Below are positions 41,450 through 49,306 of a stretch of DNA of 64,000 bases, piece by piece. Each line of letters opens with the position of its first letter. The first letter of the stretch is position 1. The DNA is from Persicobacter psychrovividus (lineage in GTDB: Bacteria > Bacteroidota > Bacteroidia > Cytophagales > Cyclobacteriaceae). A model generated the notes under the pieces. The model was not told the origin of the DNA. It did not search any database and saw only the letters and a list, made by a program, of their open reading frames with translations. Both the position numbers and the translations under genes were made by a program. The DNA lies in contig NZ_AP025292.1 in the NCBI RefSeq assembly GCF_036492425.1, positions 496,001-560,000 of the forward strand, written 5' to 3'.

Positions 41450-42385
41450 ATGAACGCAACAGCAATAAGGAACAACACCCAATTTCTCAAAGCCGAGGCC
41501 AAGCGCCTGGGCTTTGATTTTGTTGGTGTATCGAAAGCGGAGTATTTGGAGGAGGACGCCCCTTTGCTGGAGCAGTGGCTGAAAAATGATTATCAGGGGA
41601 AAATGCAATACCTGGAAAATCATTTTGACAAAAGGCTGGATCCGCGAAAGCTCGTCGAGGGGGCAAAGTCAGTCGTTTCGCTGGTCTATAATTATTACCC
41701 CGAGGAAGATTTAGCTAAAGACGGAGAATATAAATTTGCCAAATACGCCTACGGCAAAGATTATCATTTTGTGGTTAAGGATCGGCTGAAGGAATTGATG
41801 CAATCTTTGAATGATGAAATTGGTGAGATTGACGGCCGTATCTTCGTGGATTCCGCACCTGTTATGGAGCGAAGCTGGGCCAAAAAAAGTGGCTTGGGCT
41901 GGATCGGGAAGCATTCTCTGTTGATCAATAAACAACAGGGGAGTTTTTTCTTTTTAGCGGAACTGATCATAGACCTTGAGCTGGAACCTGATCTGCCCTA
42001 TGCGAAAGATTTTTGCGGCACCTGTACCAAGTGTATCGATGCCTGTCCGACGGAAGCAATTGTTGCGCCTCAGGTGGTGGATGGCAGTAAGTGTATTTCC
42101 TACCTGACCATCGAGTTGAAGGATCAATTGCCGAACAGCTTTAAAGGGCAGATGGATCAATGGGTGTTTGGTTGCGATGTTTGTCAGGATGTTTGCCCCT
42201 GGAACCGATTTTCTAAACCGCACCGTGAGCCTGAATTTGCACCTCATCCCGCTTTGGGAAAGATGCAGAACCGAGAGTGGGAGGAATTGACACAGGAAGT
42301 TTTCAGTGAAATTTTCCGTAAATCTGCCGTAAAACGGACCAAATTAGCAGGCTTAAAACGAAACATTATCTTCGCCAAGGAGTAG
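41450..42385 (+). CDS. queG: Epoxyqueuosine reductase
   Basis: A 311-residue cobalamin-dependent iron-sulfur enzyme that reduces epoxyqueuosine to queuosine at position 34 of tRNAs with GUN anticodons. The N-terminal domain ends [26 protein letters not shown], a signature of the family. Two 4Fe-4S motifs follow: [17 protein letters not shown] and [13 protein letters not shown]. The C-terminus is the short helical end. Its stop codon directly precedes the DnaA-box region. Confidence 0.95.
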   Translation: MNATAIRNNTQFLKAEAKRLGFDFVGVSKAEYLEEDAPLLEQWLKNDYQGKMQYLENHFDKRLDPRKLVEGAKSVVSLVYNYYPEEDLAKDGEYKFAKYAYGKDYHFVVKDRLKELMQSLNDEIGEIDGRIFVDSAPVMERSWAKKSGLGWIGKHSLLINKQQGSFFFLAELIIDLELEPDLPYAKDFCGTCTKCIDACPTEAIVAPQVVDGSKCISYLTIELKDQLPNSFKGQMDQWVFGCDVCQDVCPWNRFSKPHREPEFAPHPALGKMQNREWEELTQEVFSEIFRKSAVKRTKLAGLKRNIIFAKE

Positions 42386-42426
42386 CAAATCACCTTTTTT
42401 TAAATCATTTGCTTTCAATAAGTTAG

Positions 42427-42713
42427 TTATCCACTGAAAAAGGGTGGTGTGGAAAACTTTTGTGGAAAACTTGGTGATTCACAGCCTTTTCCACATAAAA
42501 TTTAGTCAAAGTTGGGATTTGCCGAATTTTAGTCCTGAAAATCAAAGTGAAAAACGGCGCCATGTGGATAAGTTGCGAATCGATACTGAAAAATCGAAAT
42601 ACGAACACGCGAAAAGTGGATAAGTCAGTATGGTTTTTGAAATTTCTAAAAAAGCAGAGCATTATCCACTGTGGATAAGTGGGGGGAATGGCTCATCTTG
42701 TCGGTTATTCACA
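42427..42713. other. oriC: DnaA-box cluster, candidate chromosomal origin of replication (oriC)
   Basis: Nine sites within one mismatch of TTATCCACA lie in 287 bp: 42427-42435, 42448-42456 (reverse), 42461-42469 (reverse), 42487-42495, 42563-42571 (reverse, perfect), 42615-42623 (reverse), 42662-42670, 42670-42678 (reverse, perfect) and 42705-42713 (TTATTCACA). Two overlap in the palindrome TTATCCACTGTGGATAA. A tenth weaker site is at 42475-42483. By simple counting about 0.06 would be expected by chance. The 524-bp region 42386-42909 has no gene; its right half (about 42780-42909) is AT-rich and could be the unwinding element. Genes to the left run mainly leftward and genes to the right mainly rightward. 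Confidence 0.75.
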
Positions 42714-42909
42714 ATTCATACCACACCTTGATATCGAAAGTGTATTGCCCGTAGTGTAGGGTGCACGGGAGTGAAGCCGACTGCACCTCTTGAAAATTAA
42801 ATTATCAACCAACTTTATCTTGCGTTTAAATCATCAGGCTCCTGGTGAAAGCGCAAGCAATTGCTTTGAGGCAATAAAGTTTTTAAATTGAAATGAATTT
42901 TAAAAAGAT

Positions 42910-43314
42910 ATGATGAACGATCAGCAACGTAAAGGCCTTTTCTTCTCTGTAATTCTTGTATTGATCATGCTTTGCAGTGGGCTGTCGGTGAATGCGCAAT
43001 CTATTTCTCCCAATTCGAAAACTCCTGGAAGGCAGTTTACCAAGAAGGAAAAACGACAAATGCGCAAGGCTGAAAAGAAACGCCGAAAATTCCTTGAAGA
43101 GGCACAGAAGCAAAGTCAGGGAAGAACTTACGATCAGGCGATTTTTGAGGCGCAGGAACGGCAAAAGCAAAATGCTGAAAAATATGCACGAATGGAGCGG
43201 GAGATGAAAAAACCGCAATATTCCGACCCTACCTATTTCGGCCATAAGCGCAAACCCAAAAAGCGAAAGCCTGGCAAAAAGAAATTTTGCAAAGAGTGTG
43301 GCATGTGGCATTAG
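42910..43314 (+). CDS. Small exported basic protein, function unknown
   Basis: A 134-residue protein with a Sec signal peptide (LFFSVILVLIMLCSGLSVNAQS, cleavage near residue 30). The mature part is strongly basic and probably a single long helix (TKKEKRQMRKAEKKRRKFLEEAQKQ), with a lysine-rich C-terminus ending FCKECGMWH. The CxxC...H end might bind metal. I do not recognise the family. It lies immediately right of the DnaA-box region. Confidence 0.65.
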   Translation: MMNDQQRKGLFFSVILVLIMLCSGLSVNAQSISPNSKTPGRQFTKKEKRQMRKAEKKRRKFLEEAQKQSQGRTYDQAIFEAQERQKQNAEKYARMEREMKKPQYSDPTYFGHKRKPKKRKPGKKKFCKECGMWH

Positions 43315-43387
43315 GTACGCCAATCAAATTTAGCCTTTAAATGCTGATGAAATTCGCTGAGGGATGCTGCTATCTTGCGGTCGGTAG

Positions 43388-43993
43388 GTGGAAAGCGATA
43401 CTTTACAGCCACCAATCGCATCTCAAGAGTTGTTTTTGACAGAATACTTAAACGGATCATCGATCAACGAACTTATGCAAAATATAAAAATCCTTCCCCA
43501 GTGGCACCCCAGGCAAACCAAAGGGCTATTTAGTGAGTCGATGACAGCAAATGCGTTGCTTTTCTTGCCCTCTTTCTGGGTTAAGCTTGCGGTGCGTGAA
43601 GCCGAGGAATCTACTGATATCGGCCTGCTCGTTGATTACCCGATGGGGAACAGTCATTCGGCAGTCTGCATGAATGCCGTGGAGGTTGGCTTGAAATACG
43701 GTGTTCGTGCCGTCGCGCTGACTTACCCTTACGGCGCTCATCGAAGTGGTATGGACTGGCCTAAAATTCTGATGGCTATGACCTCGAAAAAAGTTCATCA
43801 GGAGGCTGTTTTTTTATGGATGCTGATCGATGTGGACCGACTTCCGCAAACGTTATGGACACAGGCCGTTAAATGGATGCTCGATGCGGGCGTTGACGGT
43901 TTATTGGTTGAAAATCTTGCGAAGGAAGATCAGGAAGCGATTCAGGTGCTGGAGGGGCTCACCTCCAATCAACTCGACTTACACTTTTTATAA
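43388..43993 (+). CDS. Divergent DeoC-like TIM-barrel protein lacking the Schiff-base lysine
   Basis: A 201-residue protein from a GTG start (an internal ATG at 43475 is the alternative). The middle reads GLLVDYPMGNSHSAVCMNAVEVGLKYGVRAVAL, which aligns by eye with the FPLG....K..EA..A...GA.E.D segment of deoxyribose-phosphate aldolase; later, AVKWMLDAGVDGLLVEN occupies the place of the AGADFVKTSTG active-site strand, but the lysine is replaced. If the comparison holds, this is a non-catalytic or reprogrammed DeoC-like fold. The family assignment is tentative. Confidence 0.6.
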   Translation: MESDTLQPPIASQELFLTEYLNGSSINELMQNIKILPQWHPRQTKGLFSESMTANALLFLPSFWVKLAVREAEESTDIGLLVDYPMGNSHSAVCMNAVEVGLKYGVRAVALTYPYGAHRSGMDWPKILMAMTSKKVHQEAVFLWMLIDVDRLPQTLWTQAVKWMLDAGVDGLLVENLAKEDQEAIQVLEGLTSNQLDLHFL

Positions 43994-44014
43994 CTGCCAA
44001 TTTAATTTTTGAGC

Positions 44015-44046
44015 AAAAAAAAGTCCCCTTCGGTTAAAAAGAGGAC
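44015..44046 (-). terminator. Terminator of the small minus-strand gene at 44072
   Basis: An eight-bp stem with one mismatch (44023-44030 with 44039-44046) is followed on the minus strand by eight T residues. It lies 26 bases beyond the stop codon of the 59-residue protein. Confidence 0.7.
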
Positions 44047-44071
44047 CATCATTGTTTGGGGGAAAGAAAAT

Positions 44072-44251
44072 CTATCCGAAAGCTTCGTTGAGAATTTTGT
44101 TGTATTGATCACCAAATTGTTGATAACACCAGTTTTGCAATTCGAGCCTTTCTACAGGCATGCAAAATTTGATCGCTTTGATCAGTTCTTTTTTGAAAAG
44201 ATGGGCATCGAAACTCACTTTAGACAGAATAGTCTTGCAATATTTGAGCAT
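44072..44251 (-). CDS. Small conserved-looking protein of 59 residues
   Basis: The minus strand encodes MLKYCKTILSKVSFDAHLFK, then KELIKAIKFCMPVERLELQN, then WCYQQFGDQYNKILNEAFG. The charged/hydrophobic spacing is that of two or three helices, and the start MLK..K.IL.KVSFD..LF.KEL.KAI and end L..WC...FG recall small Bacteroidota proteins I have seen, though I cannot name a family. A purine-rich AAGGAGG lies 17 bases upstream of the ATG and a terminator follows the stop. A longer plus-strand frame covers the same DNA (44009-44266) but starts at TTG within the terminator region and is not credible. Confidence 0.72.
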   Translation of the reverse strand: MLKYCKTILSKVSFDAHLFKKELIKAIKFCMPVERLELQNWCYQQFGDQYNKILNEAFG

Positions 44252-44318
44252 GTTGTTAAAATTTAGGCCTCCTTATGTTAGAGGCGTAAAAAAATAAATG
44301 TTAAAGGAAAATTTATCT

Positions 44319-44326
44319 TATTTTTG
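44319..44326 (+). promoter_or_regulatory. -7 promoter element of batD
   Basis: TATTTTTG matches TAnnTTTG and ends 30 bases before the batD start; TTAAAGG at 44301 may be a weak -33 element. Confidence 0.5.
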
Positions 44327-44356
44327 TAATAAGTAAACTAAGTAAAAAGTTTTTTC

Positions 44357-45826
44357 ATGGAACGAAACTGGAAATTAAACCATGTACTGTTTGTACTGGC
44401 TTTATTGCTGTTACCATTATATACGTTCGCTCAAAACGAAAAGGTTTCATTAGAGCTGGGATCTTCAAGTGTTGCTAAGAATCAGATGTTTACCATCACT
44501 ATTAAAGTGGAAAATGGTCGGATGAAATCCCATACCAATTTTCCTCAAATTGATGGATTCGTGATGCAGGGAACTTCGTCGTCCTCTTCAACAAATTATA
44601 TCAATGGGCAGATGTCTTCTTCTGAATCATTGATACAAAATTATGCGCCAACCAAAGAAGGTAAATTTCGCCTTCCCCCTTTCAAAATGGAGGTCAATGG
44701 GCAAACGTTATCCTCTTCAGGAACAACTATTACCGTCGGACCTGCCCGTCAGCGGCGCAGAAGCCGTGGTTTTGATCCCTTCGGCAGTGACCCTTTCGAT
44801 GATTTCTTTGGGAGAAGAAATACCCAGCCACAGGAATTTGTAGATGTAAAAGATGATGCCTTCTTCGCGCTGACCACCAGCAAAAATCAAATTTATGTAG
44901 GAGAGGGTGTCAATGTTAATTTGGCTTTTTATGTGGCGGCAAATAATCAGGCACCGATGGATTTCTATCAGTTACCTGAACAAGTGCAGGAAATGGTGAA
45001 GAAAATTAAGCCTGCATCCTGCTGGGAAGAAAACTTCAATATCGATAGAATTAACGGCGTACCTGTAACCATTAACGGAAAAAGTTACACGCAATACCGC
45101 ATGTATCAAGCGACTTATTTTCCGCTCAATGCTGGCGAGCTTAAATTTCCATCGCTTTCCCTGAAGATGATCAAGTACAAGGTGGCCAAGCAGCAGACCT
45201 TCTTCGGAAATAATAAAAAAGAAGACTATAAAACTTTTAAATCACCCGCTAAAACAGTGAAGGTGATTGAGTTGCCTGAACACCCGCTGAAAGACAAAGT
45301 GTCGGTGGGCCGTTTCCGCTTGTCGGAAAAACTCAGCCGTGACAAGCTTGATGCTGGTAAAAGTTTCGAATATTCTTTTACCGTTAACGGGCAGGGGAAT
45401 ATCGCTTCGATCAATAAACCAATTTTGGTGAAAACGAAGGATATAGAATTTTATCCGCCAAATATTCGCCAGAATATCAATAGAAACAATAACCGTATTT
45501 CAGGTTCAAAAACCTTTACCTATTATGGGATCCCTCGGGAGCCAGGTACTTATAAACTGAGCGACTTCTTCTACTGGGTGTACTTTGATCCGAGCAAGCA
45601 GGCTTACGATACCCTGCGACCTCGAAAAACGATCACCGTTACTGGGCAGAGTCAGAAATTTGTAACCATTGAATCCAATAACCTCGGCGAGTTTTATAAC
45701 CGCATCGGGAAGGATGATAATGAACTTGAAGCCCTGGAGCCTGTCAATTACTGGCAGTGGATCGGAAATATCCTTATTGTATTGGCCGTAACAGGCACAG
45801 CAGTATTGCTGATCAGAAAAAATTGA
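44357..45826 (+). CDS. batD: BatD-family membrane protein
   Basis: A 489-residue protein with a Sec signal peptide (LFVLALLLLPLYTFAQ), a long periplasmic beta-rich region with repeated Ig-like domains (SLELGSSSVAKNQMFTITIKVEN, FFALTTSKNQIYVGEGVNVNLAFYV, LDAGKSFEYSFTVNGQGNI) and a single C-terminal transmembrane helix (WQWIGNILIVLAVTGTAVLLI). This is the BatD layout; Bat proteins are linked to stress tolerance and motility in Bacteroides and Leptospira. The batABCE genes are not adjacent, so this is a stand-alone copy. Confidence 0.88.
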   Translation: MERNWKLNHVLFVLALLLLPLYTFAQNEKVSLELGSSSVAKNQMFTITIKVENGRMKSHTNFPQIDGFVMQGTSSSSSTNYINGQMSSSESLIQNYAPTKEGKFRLPPFKMEVNGQTLSSSGTTITVGPARQRRRSRGFDPFGSDPFDDFFGRRNTQPQEFVDVKDDAFFALTTSKNQIYVGEGVNVNLAFYVAANNQAPMDFYQLPEQVQEMVKKIKPASCWEENFNIDRINGVPVTINGKSYTQYRMYQATYFPLNAGELKFPSLSLKMIKYKVAKQQTFFGNNKKEDYKTFKSPAKTVKVIELPEHPLKDKVSVGRFRLSEKLSRDKLDAGKSFEYSFTVNGQGNIASINKPILVKTKDIEFYPPNIRQNINRNNNRISGSKTFTYYGIPREPGTYKLSDFFYWVYFDPSKQAYDTLRPRKTITVTGQSQKFVTIESNNLGEFYNRIGKDDNELEALEPVNYWQWIGNILIVLAVTGTAVLLIRKN

Positions 45827-45871
45827 TGCCACAGGAAGCATTAAAGAAAATACCTAAACTACTATACCAAG

Positions 45872-46966
45872 ATGGGAAATTCATTCGGAAGAAAATTCCG
45901 CATAACAACTTTTGGCGAGTCACATGGCCGTGGCTTGGGCGTAACAATTGACGGTTGCCCCGCAGGCGTGCCTGTTGATGAGGAATATATTCAGGCTGAA
46001 CTTGATCGTCGGCGTCCTGGGCAGTCGAAAATCACCACCCAGCGTAAAGAAGGCGATAAGGTAGAGATCCTCTCGGGAGTTTTTGAAGGGGTGTCCACTG
46101 GTACACCTATTGGCATGATCATCATGAATCAGGACCAAAAGAGCAAGGATTACTCGCATATCGCCAAGTCGTTTCGCCCTTCGCATGCCGATTACACCTA
46201 CCATGAGAAATACGGGCAGCGGGATTATCGTGGAGGCGGAAGAAGTTCGGCAAGAGAAACGGCCGCAAGGGTAGCTGCTGGTGCGATTGCCAAGCGAATG
46301 CTGGCACATTTTGATATCAAAGTACAGGCTTATGTTTCGCAGGTGGGGCCTTTGAAGTTGGAGAAATCTTACCAGGAGCTTGACCTGAGCCAAATAGAAA
46401 GTAATATTGTGCGGTGCCCTGATCAGCAGGTGGCTGAGCAGATGATTGCCCTGATTGATGATACCCGATTGAAGAGAGATACGATCGGTGGGGTGGTTTC
46501 TGCGGTGGTCAGTGGTGCTCCTGTAGGTTTGGGTGAGCCTGTTTTTGATCGGCTTCATGCAGAGCTTGGCAAGGCGATGTTGAGCATTAATGCTGCCAAA
46601 GGTTTTGAGTACGGTAGTGGATTTGACGGGGTCGCATTGTACGGTTCGCAACACAATGATGCCTTTGTTACCGATAAAGATGGTGGGATCCATACCAAAA
46701 CCAACCGATCAGGTGGGATTCAGGGAGGGATTTCCAATGGTGAAGATATTTATTTCCGCGTTGCATTCAAGCCTGTTGCCACGATTATGATGGATCAGGA
46801 AAGTATTGATGTTGATGGAAATGCGGTTACGGTGAGCGGCAAAGGGCGACATGACCCCTGTGTGGTTTCGCGGGCGGTACCCATTGTGGAGAGTATGGCC
46901 GCTTTGGTCATTGCTGATCATTTGCTGTTGCAACAAAGCACAAGGCTGGATCAGATTACCTTATAA
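45872..46966 (+). CDS. aroC: Chorismate synthase
   Basis: A 364-residue FMN-dependent enzyme that converts 5-enolpyruvylshikimate-3-phosphate to chorismate, the last step of the shikimate pathway. Signatures are [68 protein letters not shown] (broken here into overlapping blocks in the protein, residues about 104-140) and [16 protein letters not shown]. The C-terminal [16 protein letters not shown] is complete. Single gene with its own terminator. Confidence 0.97.
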   Translation: MGNSFGRKFRITTFGESHGRGLGVTIDGCPAGVPVDEEYIQAELDRRRPGQSKITTQRKEGDKVEILSGVFEGVSTGTPIGMIIMNQDQKSKDYSHIAKSFRPSHADYTYHEKYGQRDYRGGGRSSARETAARVAAGAIAKRMLAHFDIKVQAYVSQVGPLKLEKSYQELDLSQIESNIVRCPDQQVAEQMIALIDDTRLKRDTIGGVVSAVVSGAPVGLGEPVFDRLHAELGKAMLSINAAKGFEYGSGFDGVALYGSQHNDAFVTDKDGGIHTKTNRSGGIQGGISNGEDIYFRVAFKPVATIMMDQESIDVDGNAVTVSGKGRHDPCVVSRAVPIVESMAALVIADHLLLQQSTRLDQITL

Positions 46967-46975
46967 TTGAATAGG

Positions 46976-47013
46976 AAAACGAAATGGTGAATCATCACGG
47001 TTTCGTTTTTTTT
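46976..47013 (+). terminator. Terminator of aroC
   Basis: The stem AAAACGAAA/TTTCGTTTT with a 16-base loop is followed by more T residues, shortly after the aroC stop. Confidence 0.7.
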
Positions 47014-47164
47014 TGTGTCGAAAATCGCCGATTGCCTCAATTGTGATTTGGAATTCCAATGTCAGAATGTTATTATCAGCCGCCCTGATGTTTTCAGCCC
47101 TGATTATTGGCTGATTGCCCTATCTATCGCATAATCTTTCAAAATACTATATATCTTTTTTTAG

Positions 47165-48463
47165 ATGACTAAAAAACTTCCGCTTCACACACAAATTGTT
47201 ATAGGCTTAGTGACTGGCCTGGTAATCGGTTTGATTTTTATTTTTTCAGGAGTACCATCTTGGATTACCATTGAGCTGATCAAACCGATCGGTTCTATTT
47301 TTATTCGGGCATTGAAAATGATTGCCGTTCCGTTGGTGTTGGCTTCATTGATTGGCGGTATTGCCAACCTGAGTGATGTATCCAAACTTTCCCGCATGGG
47401 AACCAAAACGATCGGCATATATCTGCTCACAACCCTCTGTGCGGTGCTGATCGGACTGGCGGCGGTTAATATTGTTCAGCCCTACAAGATGATCTCCAAA
47501 GAAACGAGTGCCGCCATTGTGGCGCAGTATTCTACGGATGTTCAGAAAAAACAACACAATGCCGAGAAGGTCAAAGAGCAACATGCTTTGGATCCGCTGG
47601 TTAATATGGTGCCAGAGAACGTGGTTACGGCTTTTGCCAATAATAAAAACATGTTGCAGGTGGTCTTTTTCGCCGTCCTGTTTGGTATTGCCCTGCTGAA
47701 ATTGCCTGAGGAAAAGAGTGCTCCCCTGGTCAGCTTCTTTGATGGACTGAATGAAACGGTGCTCAAGATTATTGACTTTATCATGCTGTTGGCACCATTT
47801 GGGGTGTTTTCACTGATTTGTTCCCTGATTGTGGAGGTTGCAGGTGATGACCCCAACCATGTTTGGGGCGTGCTGAAATCGCTGGGGGCTTACTCGCTGA
47901 CCGTTATCGGAGGATTGCTGATCATGATGCTGGTGGTTTATCCAACAATTTTACGCCTGTTTACCAAGCGCCGTCTGAATTATAAAAAGTTCTTCAAGGG
48001 AATGGAACGAGCACTTTTGTTGGCCTTCAGTTCAAGTTCGTCGGCTGCAACTTTGCCGATTACGATCGAATGTGTAGAGCATGAGTTTGGGGTTTCTGAG
48101 GAAGTAAGTTCTTTTGTTTTGCCTTTGGGAGCGACCATGAATATGGATGGTACAAGTCTTTATCAGGGCGTTGCAGCGGTATTTATTGCCCATGCCATGG
48201 GGATTGAACTGACAATGATGCAGCAGGTTTCCATTGTCTTTACAGCGATTTTGGCTTCGATAGGTTCAGCAGCTGTTCCAGGAGCAGGTTTGGTGATGCT
48301 TCTGATTATTTTGGAAACCATAGGCGTTCCTGCAGGTGGTTTGGCATTGGTTTTGGGCCCTGACCGAATTATTGATATGTGCCGTACAGTGGTGAATGTA
48401 ACGGGCGATGCGACGGTTTCGATGATCATTGCTGACTCTGAAGGTGAGCAACTTAAGATTTAG
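47165..48463 (+). CDS. Dicarboxylate/amino acid:cation symporter (DAACS/GltP family)
   Basis: A 432-residue polytopic membrane protein of the glutamate/aspartate/C4-dicarboxylate transporter family. The signature parts are IFIRALKMIAVPLVLASLIGGI, the serine-rich hairpin AFSSSSSAATLPITIE, the substrate/sodium site GATMNMDGTSLYQGVAAVF and the end LVLGPDRIIDMCRTVVNVTGDATVSMI with the conserved DR and N..GD. A hydrophilic insert (VAQYSTDVQKKQHNAEKVKEQH) follows helix 3. Substrate is probably glutamate, aspartate or a C4 dicarboxylate. Confidence 0.93.
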   Translation: MTKKLPLHTQIVIGLVTGLVIGLIFIFSGVPSWITIELIKPIGSIFIRALKMIAVPLVLASLIGGIANLSDVSKLSRMGTKTIGIYLLTTLCAVLIGLAAVNIVQPYKMISKETSAAIVAQYSTDVQKKQHNAEKVKEQHALDPLVNMVPENVVTAFANNKNMLQVVFFAVLFGIALLKLPEEKSAPLVSFFDGLNETVLKIIDFIMLLAPFGVFSLICSLIVEVAGDDPNHVWGVLKSLGAYSLTVIGGLLIMMLVVYPTILRLFTKRRLNYKKFFKGMERALLLAFSSSSSAATLPITIECVEHEFGVSEEVSSFVLPLGATMNMDGTSLYQGVAAVFIAHAMGIELTMMQQVSIVFTAILASIGSAAVPGAGLVMLLIILETIGVPAGGLALVLGPDRIIDMCRTVVNVTGDATVSMIIADSEGEQLKI

Positions 48464-48525
48464 CCCTTTTGGGAATAAAAGATTAAATTGTCGTCAATCA
48501 GTCAGAATTGCTCATAAATATTTTG

Positions 48526-48533
48526 TAATTTTG
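48526..48533 (+). promoter_or_regulatory. -7 promoter element of the NfuA-like gene
   Basis: TAATTTTG fits TAnnTTTG, 25 bases before the start codon; no clear -33 element. Confidence 0.45.
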
Positions 48534-48558
48534 TTCAAAATTAGAACCTATTAAGCTG

Positions 48559-49167
48559 ATGGAAAATAACCAAGGATACGATCGCGATAAGATGTATGAG
48601 AAGGTGGTCACCATTTATTTGGAAGCTAACCCTAATCCTAATTCTTTGAAATTTGTGACCAATTTGATGTTGGTCAATGGCATGGAACAGTACGATTTTT
48701 CTGATATGGAAAATGCCGCTCCTTGTCCTTTAGCTCAGGAATTGTTTGGTTATCCATTCGTTGAGCGTGTATTTATAAGTGGTAATTTCCTGACCATCTC
48801 CAAGGCAGAGAATGTTGCCTGGGAAGATATTCAGGATGATTTGAAGGCCCATATCACTGAATACCTTCAGTCGGGAAAAGAGTTATTCAATGCCGAAGCG
48901 CAGGAGCAGCAAGCAAGCTCAGCAGAGAATGAAACGGAGATTGAAGGAAAGATCAAGATGATTCTGGATGAGTATATCCGTCCTGCTGTTGAGTCTGATG
49001 GTGGTGCAATTTCTTTCCACTCTTTTGAAAATGGCGTTGTGAAAGTATTGTTGCAGGGCGCCTGCAGTGGTTGCCCATCTTCAACAATTACATTGAAACA
49101 GGGGATTGAAAACTTACTGAAACACCAAATTCCAGAAGTTCAGACTGTTGAAGCTGTTGGTGTTTAA
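48559..49167 (+). CDS. NfuA-like iron-sulfur cluster carrier protein
   Basis: A 202-residue protein with two domains. The N-terminal Nfu_N domain (about 10-95) opens VTIYLEANPNPNSLKFVTNLML and contains CPLAQELFGYPFVERVFISGNFLTI. The C-terminal NifU-type domain (about 125-200) contains IKMILDEYIRPAVESDGGAISF and the cluster-binding GACSGCPSSTITLKQGIENLL (CxxC). Such proteins carry 4Fe-4S clusters to target enzymes. It has its own promoter and terminator. Confidence 0.93.
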   Translation: MENNQGYDRDKMYEKVVTIYLEANPNPNSLKFVTNLMLVNGMEQYDFSDMENAAPCPLAQELFGYPFVERVFISGNFLTISKAENVAWEDIQDDLKAHITEYLQSGKELFNAEAQEQQASSAENETEIEGKIKMILDEYIRPAVESDGGAISFHSFENGVVKVLLQGACSGCPSSTITLKQGIENLLKHQIPEVQTVEAVGV

Positions 49168-49192
49168 GTCTTTTTAGAGATATAAAATATAT

Positions 49193-49235
49193 AAAGCCCG
49201 AAACGGAGCGTGATGCACTGTTTCGGGCTTTTTTT
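49193..49235 (+). terminator. Terminator of the NfuA-like gene (duplicated sequence)
   Basis: The 12-bp stem AAAGCCCGAAAC/GTTTCGGGCTTT, with a 15-base loop GGAGCGTGATGCACT, is followed by a T run. An almost identical copy lies at 50509-50551 after the next gene. Confidence 0.9.
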
Positions 49236-49306
49236 TAATAAATGAAAACCAAACCGGTAGGTAGGAAGTGTTTTTAGTATAACTCAAATTCAAAATAATA
49301 TTACGT

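Noticed and set aside
44009-44266. Plus-strand ORF of 85 residues
   Set aside because: It starts at TTG within a terminator and lies opposite a better supported 59-residue minus-strand gene with a ribosome-binding site.
45920-46693. Minus-strand ORF of 257 residues
   Set aside because: Antisense to aroC.
47076-47114. TCAGCC/GGCTGA inverted repeats between aroC and the symporter gene
   Set aside because: Short, imperfect and without another copy noticed in the window; not separable from chance.
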